Shown in pieces: positions 58,252 to 64,000 of a DNA stretch of 64,000 nt. This stretch comes from Escallonia rubra. Lineage: Eukaryota; Streptophyta; Magnoliopsida; Escalloniales; Escalloniaceae. The notes beneath the pieces are model-generated. The model saw only the letters and a program-made list of their open reading frames with translations. It made no database searches and had not been told where the DNA came from. Made by a program: the position numbers and the translations under genes. Position 1 is the first letter of the stretch; each line of letters opens with the position of its first letter. The stretch is taken from contig JAVXUO010002974.1 of the NCBI GenBank assembly GCA_033065855.1, forward strand, positions 372,001 through 436,000, written 5' to 3'.

Positions 58252-59529
58252 GGCCTCGTTTGACAGCCATTTTTTTTGGCTCTTTTTTGGCCTAGTTTAA
58301 ATTTTTTCCAAAAGTCCATGAAAGTTGGGGTGTTTGATTGGGTTTCTCTTTTTAAAAAGGGCCAAGACTTTAAAAACTAAGGCCCGAAACCGAAAAGAGC
58401 TCGGAGCTCTTTTCTAAACCAATTTTCACGCGGGGCTGAGGAAGGCTTTAATGAGGTCGAGGCTTCGAGCTTCACTAGCAACAAAATTGGGGTTTTCTTT
58501 GGTGGGTATAAAACCCACCTAATTTCAGACTTCATCTTTTTCATCAGCTTGGGGCTCGATCGGCTGCAACTCTCATGGACCCCACAGCCCACCTCGTCCA
58601 TCGCCTTCACCCGCCACCGCGTCCATCGCCTCAACCGGACATCGGCGGCTCCACCACTCTACCTCTTCCAACTGCGATTTCGGCCCCTCTATTTCTCTAT
58701 CTTCTCTTTATCTCCCGCTGTCCCGAAAGCCCTAAATTAAATCTAATCGGAATTTGGATACAACCTGACAATCGAAAGGATGGGCTTCAGGACAGTGACT
58801 TCCTCTGAAAAGTTGCGATGAGGGAATGACTGAGCTCCAGGGAAAATGAAGCTACCATGGGTATATCGAACAGATTGAAGACACAGGAAAATCGATCAAG
58901 CCAACTTCAGAATAGGTGGGATTGACTTGAGTAACTTTGTCGTCCCACATGTTTGATGATGATCTTGTAAGGGTAAACAAAGAGGCTTGACTCTGATGTC
59001 CGAAGAGAGCCGTGGGTTTGTATTGCCGGTTGTGATGTCCACTGACGGCGGACAACGGTGGCCCGATCTGGGTGCCAACGGTGTGGCGATGAGACCGGTG
59101 GTGATGGGGCGAATCCGTGGGTGTGTGCAGCTTTGGTGGTAGTGTGGCAGTGCCGATCTGGTGGTGGTCCGCCGGTGGTCAATCTACACTTGTTTAGGAT
59201 CAAAATGAGCTAATGTTGGTTTAATTATGTTTAATAATGTTGGTTGTTATTCATTGTAATGTTGGAAAATTATGTTTAATTATTTTTAAGACATTGTAAT
59301 ATAGTTGCTTAATTACCTTTAATAATGTTTAATTATGTAAAATGTATATTAAAAAAAAAATAAATCCAAAGAGTTGTCATGTCAAACGCTTGCTATTTTC
59401 TATTTTTTGAAAAAATAAACTCAGTCAAACAGCACCAGTTTTTTTAAACTGGTAAAAAAAAAAAAACCAGAACTCTTATCTTTTTTTTTAGAAAAAACCT
59501 GAAAACTGACAGTGTTGCCAAACAGACCC
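58252..59529. mobile_element. PIF/Harbinger-like non-autonomous element
   Basis: A 1,278-bp element with inverted ends GGCCTCGTTTGACAGCC (left) and, inverted, GGGTCTGTTTGGCAACA (right). It is flanked by TTA on both sides (58,249-58,251 and 59,530-59,532), the target duplication preferred by PIF/Harbinger. The interior has a GC-rich part (58,430-59,190) with an uninformative 77-codon open frame, which might be captured host sequence, and A/T-rich arms. No transposase seen. Confidence 0.7.
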
Positions 59530-59532
59530 TTA

Positions 59533-59967
59533 GTATCATTGACTGTAAACATGAATATAATTAATCCTAGTTTATTTATTTATTTATTTATAATGAAACG
59601 CAAAGCTAAAAAATATGTGAACCACTGCGTATTATAGACCGTATCTATCTAACACTTCTAAAATGGTCGCGGAGACGGTACAACGTTTCCTAAAGTAGCG
59701 TCGGACAAAATTTCTGAGTTCCGATGACGACATCGCCAATCTAGTAAACATTCCCACGACTGTTGTCTTGCCCACAAACACAGACACTACTGTTAAAAAA
59801 GCGCCTTTTCCGCTGTCTCTCGTTCTGGCGGGAAGAAAGAAGAGCTAACAAAGCGCACACACAGAGACACCAACACTAATGACATACACTTTTCCAAATC
59901 CCTAATCGCCCGCTACAATCTCTCTCCCTCTCCCTCAATTCAGTACACAGAGAAGCACAGAAGCACC
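59533..59967 (+). promoter_or_regulatory. Upstream region and leader of MSH1
   Basis: About 435 bp between the Harbinger-like element and the MSH1 start codon. It contains ggcgggaa (59,827-59,834), close to the E2F site core, a CT-rich leader segment (ctctctccctctccctc, about 59,920-59,937), and no obvious TATA box. The transcription start is not determinable. The transposon right end is the upstream boundary of unique sequence. Confidence 0.45.
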
Positions 59968-62900
59968 ATGTACTGGCTAACGGCCAGGTCCGCCGTCAAT
60001 GCCGTCCCTCGCTGGCGCTCTCTCGCACTTCTCCTCCGGTCCCCTCTTCACCACCGCCGGTTATTTACATCCTCTCCGCCGTTACTGTACGCTCCCCCTC
60101 GCTCTCTCTATGTCTGTAATTTCACTCGCACACTCGTGTGATTATGTGTTTTAATGTACCTGGAACGCAGATTTCCACGCCCTAATACGGTCGTCCACGC
60201 CTTATTTTGTTGCTAGTTTAGATTTTAGGGTGACATTGAAATAGTTTAATGGGACGTGGAAATAGTCGTTCCGGTATCAGTGACTCTCCCTCTAAACACA
60301 CACACGAGCACACACTCGACTTTCACATACAAACGCTTAGTTTGCCAGGTTTTTATTGGCTGTGCATGTGCTCTGTTTTATGTAGCAGGAATGTCAATTT
60401 CCACGCCCCAGTAAGCTCGTCCACGCTTTGTTTCTTTGCTAATATATGTGCATTTGTTGTTAATCTACCTTTTAGCGACAAACTTGGGCGTGGAAAAGCG
60501 TAATAGAATTTGATAATAGTTGGTTGCGGGATTGGGAACTCTCTCTCTCTCACACACACACGCACACTCTCTAACACACACACACATTTAGTTTACTCGT
60601 TTGCTGATGGCTGTGTAAGTGATCTGTGGTATATTATGCAAAACAAAGAGGAACATGCTTTCGATGCTTTCTTTAGCATTATAATAACTTACTACCTCCT
60701 TATCATTTTGCTAGTTCTTACCATTTTTGATTGTCATGCTTTCTCTTGTAGTCTTTCCCAAAATGTATGCCAAGTCAATGCTTTATATGTCCGTTAGGCT
60801 GAGATTTTCATATGTTACTTATGAGAAGAAAGCACTGTATTTAATGTGCTTCCAAACGTGTTGTGATTAAGTTTGGGAAGATTATCTGGATGTTAGGAGT
60901 TGGCGTCATGTTTAACAGGCTACGCTAAACATTGTGCTTTGTCGAAAATAACATTTGAAATGAGACAGAGGGGTATCATAGTTATTATCTGGTGTGACAT
61001 TAATGGATCTTCCATCTGACATCTGGTATCTCTTCTTGTTCACAAAACAGCCTAGGGCGCCGGGAACGCGTTCGTTGCTCCAAAGAAGGAAAGCTTTTTA
61101 AAGGGACCGCTAAAACAACTAAGAAGGGTAAACAACAAAAAAGTTCTCTAGAAGAAAAAGATTATTCTCACATTAACTGGTGGAAGGAGGTGTGCAATTT
61201 TTTTTAGCTTTACCATAAGTGCTATCTATTGTGCATATAGCCTGGGTATATGTTTGGGGAATATAAGAGTTCTCTTTGAGATGGATCTTACATAGAAATC
61301 CATTGTCATGGTTTCACTTCTCAGAGAATGCAGATGTGTAGAAAGCCTTCTACTGTTCAACTGGTGAAGCGGCTTACATATTCTAATTTGCTGGGTGTGG
61401 ATGTCAACCTGAAAAATGGAAGGTGAGTTCCTAACTCTTTTGAGGTTAGTAGCAAGCTTTGCTCTCTTTCTTCCGTTTGAGTTATAATTGAGGTTTGCTT
61501 ACTTCTTCAGTCTTTAGAACACATCACAAGATTTCCTAAGTGGTTGTTATGCCTCATATTTGCTTTATCAATTTAAAATATTTGTTCTAATTGAGATATA
61601 ACTATAACGGGAGCCTGTGGACATCCTCATATTAGGACTTCGTCATGCCATCCTGATGCAGACCTTAAAGTTCAATGAATGAAAAAATTCCAGATACTAG
61701 AAAGCGAAAATTGGTTCAAGCTGCATGTGAGCGTATTTCTTTTTAAGTGGTTCTTCAGTGTATCCGTTATGATGGGCTAGTTATGAGGCTTTTTTTTTTC
61801 TTTTTCTCTTGATTAAGACCTGTCTTTGAATTCGACCATTGGCACGAACTTAGTGTACATAGTCTATTGGGCTTGCAAGCTTAGCTCATATGAAGCGAAC
61901 ATAGGATAGGACGCTGCTGGTAGAGATGTCACTCCTGAGATAGTCAAACTATTGAATTTCCCATTAACAGCTGCTGTACATACATTGGTAGAGAATAGAG
62001 ATTGGAGCAAAATGTAATTGGATCTCTAGCTTACTGTCCTGTTTTTGAGAAGGGGGAGGTTAAAATCAGGGCTTCCAGTAGATTCCACTCCATATGGGTC
62101 ACAATTAAAGAGACGAGATGGTTGCTTTTGTTACATTCCACTGCTATTGTCCTTTATGCTTAAACTCATTACCTTGGCCCCTTGAGTTATCGGGTTAATG
62201 TTTTTCTCGGTCATCGGCCAGAGCATGTTAGTTGAGTTTTTATGAGCTGTAATATGATAGCAATCCATGTTTTGGGCTGAGATTAGCGGCAATGTGGGCT
62301 TAATTATGTTGTAGTGTTTGGTATATGAATGGGCTTGTTGGAAGAGCTGGCGGAGGCTTTGAAAGGGTATATGGAGGACATGATTTTGGAAATAGGAATG
62401 AATCAAGAGGAGACATCCTAGAGTTCACAGTGGCCTTTGGTTTGATGATAACGAACACTTTTTTCTAGAAAAGAGAGAATTAGTTACTTTTGGTAGTGGG
62501 TTTCATTTTAGTTGGGTAGATTTCTTACTCATAAGAAGGGAACTCCGAGCGTTATGTAAAGATTGTAAGGTCATTCTTGGAGAGTTTGTTGCTACACAAG
62601 ATAAGTTAGTGGTGCTCGACATAGAGTTGGAATACAAAGGTTAAAGGTGAGAGATGTCCGCTACCTAGGTGGTGGAATTTGAATGTTGATAGATTAAGCA
62701 CTTACAAGTTACAAGGATACAATGAGTAAAGGACCGTGGAATCTCCTAATAAATGTGGATTGAGATGTCCACTTGCGATAGTAGAGTTTCTAGAAAGAAT
62801 GATCCAACAAGTAAAGAATTTGGTGGGAATGAGGAGGTCCATAAAGCAATTAAGTTGAAGAGGGCATGTCATAGGAGAATTGCATGAGTGCAGGAACGCG

Positions 62901-64000
62901 GAGAATGTTGACAAGTATAAGGTGGCTAGAAAGGAAGCAAAGAAGGCAGCAAGAGAGGCTAGTGGTAAGGCTTATGAAAGCCTATACTAAAGGTTAGGTA
63001 TTGAAGAGGGTGAAAAAGGATCTACAACTAGCTAAGGCTAGACAAAGAAGAAGTAGAGACTAGAATCATATAAAGTGTATCAAGGACGAAGAAGAGAGGT
63101 TATTACTGAAAGAAAATGAGGTTAGGCCGAGATGGAAAGGCTACTTTGATAAGCTTTTTAGTGGAGAACCAAAGAAAATTTGGGAGAACTTAGTGACCCT
63201 GTCAATGATACTAATCGGAGGTTTGTTTCTATAAAATAGAAAATTTGAAGTGATGGAAGCTTTGAAAAGGATGAAAATAGGATAGGTATTGGGCATAGAG
63301 CATTCCTATTGACTAAGAAACACTGATACGGGTACGGGTACGGGTGCGGATAGGACATGGCTGTGGATACTCCAACATGTCATTTCTAAAATAACAGATA
63401 CAGGTGTGGCTAGGATTCGACAAATATCTTATATAAATAAGTAATTTTCACCAGTACAAGTAACAACATTATTAAATAATATAAGCCCAAATTAGCTAAG
63501 TAAGTTAAACTTTAGGGTGAATTCAGGAATAGGTAAAATTTGATGGTTCGTTCTAATATACTAAGGTTGTGGGGGTCAATTTACAATAACAAGACAATAA
63601 AGCCAAAAAGTTCCAACTGTTACCAGTTCTTATAAACATGACAATAAAGTGAAAAGTTCTGGCTGTCCTCTTTCCAAGAGATACAGGTGGACTATCACAG
63701 TCGACAATTGACAAAAGCCCCAAAACAGTATATACTATCGGTCAAAGGCAAGATAGAGAGAGGATGAACAAGAAAGGAGATGACATGCAATCAACGGAAA
63801 AAGGTCTCGTTCTGGTCGACAATAGCAGATCGGAAACTCTTACTGCTGTCACAGGTTGTTGCTTCTTCTTCTATTTCTACTCATCTTTTTCCATTCCAAT
63901 GACCCCAGACGCGTGTCCCAATTAACAATTAACTAGTAAAACCGGATATGTTTTCACCTGCACCTGGTCGCACCCAGCCACATCCAAGGCTCACCGCACC
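59968..64000 (+). CDS. MSH1: MSH1, MutS-homologue organelle DNA protein (5' part only)
   Basis: Plant MSH1 is a MutS homologue fused to a GIY-YIG endonuclease that suppresses recombination in mitochondrial and plastid genomes. Three 5' exons are visible: 59,968-60,086 (MYWLTARSAVNAVPRWRSLA, an Arg/Leu-rich organelle targeting peptide), 61,051-61,189 (ending EEKDYSHINWWKE) and 61,325-61,422 (MCRKPSTVQLVKRLTYSNLL, then GVDVNLKNG). Phases fit (119 + 139 + 98 nt). Splice sites are GT-AG. These match the start of Arabidopsis MSH1 as I recall it (MHWIATRNAV; LSHLVWWKERLQTCKKPSTL). The next exon (expected to encode LNWEMLQFKSRFPREVLLCR) was not found before the window ends, so intron 3 is longer than 2.5 kb and the gene continues to the right. 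Confidence 0.9.
60294..60320. repeat. CA microsatellite in MSH1 intron 1
   Basis: Short cacacacac tracts. A related ctctctct/cacacaca tract lies at 60,540-60,590 in the same intron. Surrounding segments (tccacgcc..., ctcgtccacgc) also repeat two or three times between 60,175 and 60,430, which suggests local duplications in the intron. Confidence 0.65.
62350..63300 (+). mobile_element. RTE-type LINE fragment in MSH1 (probable intron 3)
   Basis: Plus-strand decayed coding sequence of a plant RTE LINE. The end of the endonuclease (FGNRNESRGDILEFTVAFGL near 62,390-62,440; KDCKVILGE near 62,556) is followed by the linker (KVARKEAKKAAREASGKAYE, 62,920-62,985) and the start of the RT region (EVMEALKRMKIG near 63,250-63,285). 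Many stops and frame changes. It is in the sense orientation of MSH1 and probably lengthened its third intron. Confidence 0.75.
63301..64000. other. MSH1 intronic DNA, nothing further recognised
   Basis: No MSH1 exon, transposon end or RNA gene recognised. A short ggtacgggtacgggtgcgg simple repeat occurs near 63,330-63,350. Confidence 0.4.

Noticed and set aside
58549-58808. Open frames of 63-77 codons in the Harbinger-like element
   Set aside because: Two frames overlap and neither has known motifs. Possible captured sequence, but not a supported gene.

Overview
This is nuclear DNA of a flowering plant, most likely a eudicot. It has intron-rich genes for a plastid leucine-biosynthesis enzyme and for plant-specific MSH1, plus plant-type Stowaway MITEs, an L1-type LINE whose ORF1 has a CCHC knuckle, RTE LINEs, a BED/hAT transposon, a Helitron with an RPA-like passenger, and a Ty3 chromovirus. 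I do not name a species.

Layout. (1) 1-947: left edge with only a weak coding-like patch. (2) 948-12,560: minus-strand gene for the large subunit of 3-isopropylmalate dehydratase (IPMI LSU, LeuC type), copy 1; 15 coding exons, 508 codons plus stop, reading frame open. (3) 12,561-16,769: intergenic DNA with short inverted and direct repeats. (4) 16,770-42,837: a second head-to-tail IPMI LSU copy (CDS 31,872-42,720), also with all 15 exons open. Its 3' flank is split at 16,992/31,653 by about 14.7 kb of nested transposons: an outer Ty3/gypsy fossil (B, 16,993-30,141), a Ty3 chromovirus fossil inside it (A, 18,909-29,292), a Helitron inside that (21,023-27,984), and a Stowaway MITE inside the Helitron. 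(5) 42,838-53,082: an L1-type LINE inserted about 118 bp upstream of the copy 2 start codon, itself carrying a 3.8 kb hAT transposon (48,861-52,654). (6) 53,083-59,532: MITEs, a TG-rich minisatellite, a G-rich tract and a PIF/Harbinger-like element. (7) 59,533-64,000: 5' end of MSH1 on the plus strand (exons 1-3 visible), with a decayed RTE LINE in what is probably intron 3.

Function. The two IPMI copies would make the same plastid enzyme subunit, which pairs with a small subunit to isomerise 2-isopropylmalate in leucine synthesis. Copy 2 is more conservative in protein sequence but has lost its upstream contiguity to the LINE/hAT nest. Copy 1 keeps its upstream DNA but has changed at many conserved positions. 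MSH1 is unrelated in function (organelle genome stability). I found no convincing undescribed system. The most interesting points are the unequal evolution of the duplicates, the promoter-proximal nest, and the end-complete Helitron. Coordinates come from reading splice sites and repeat ends by eye; the comparisons to Arabidopsis proteins are from memory.
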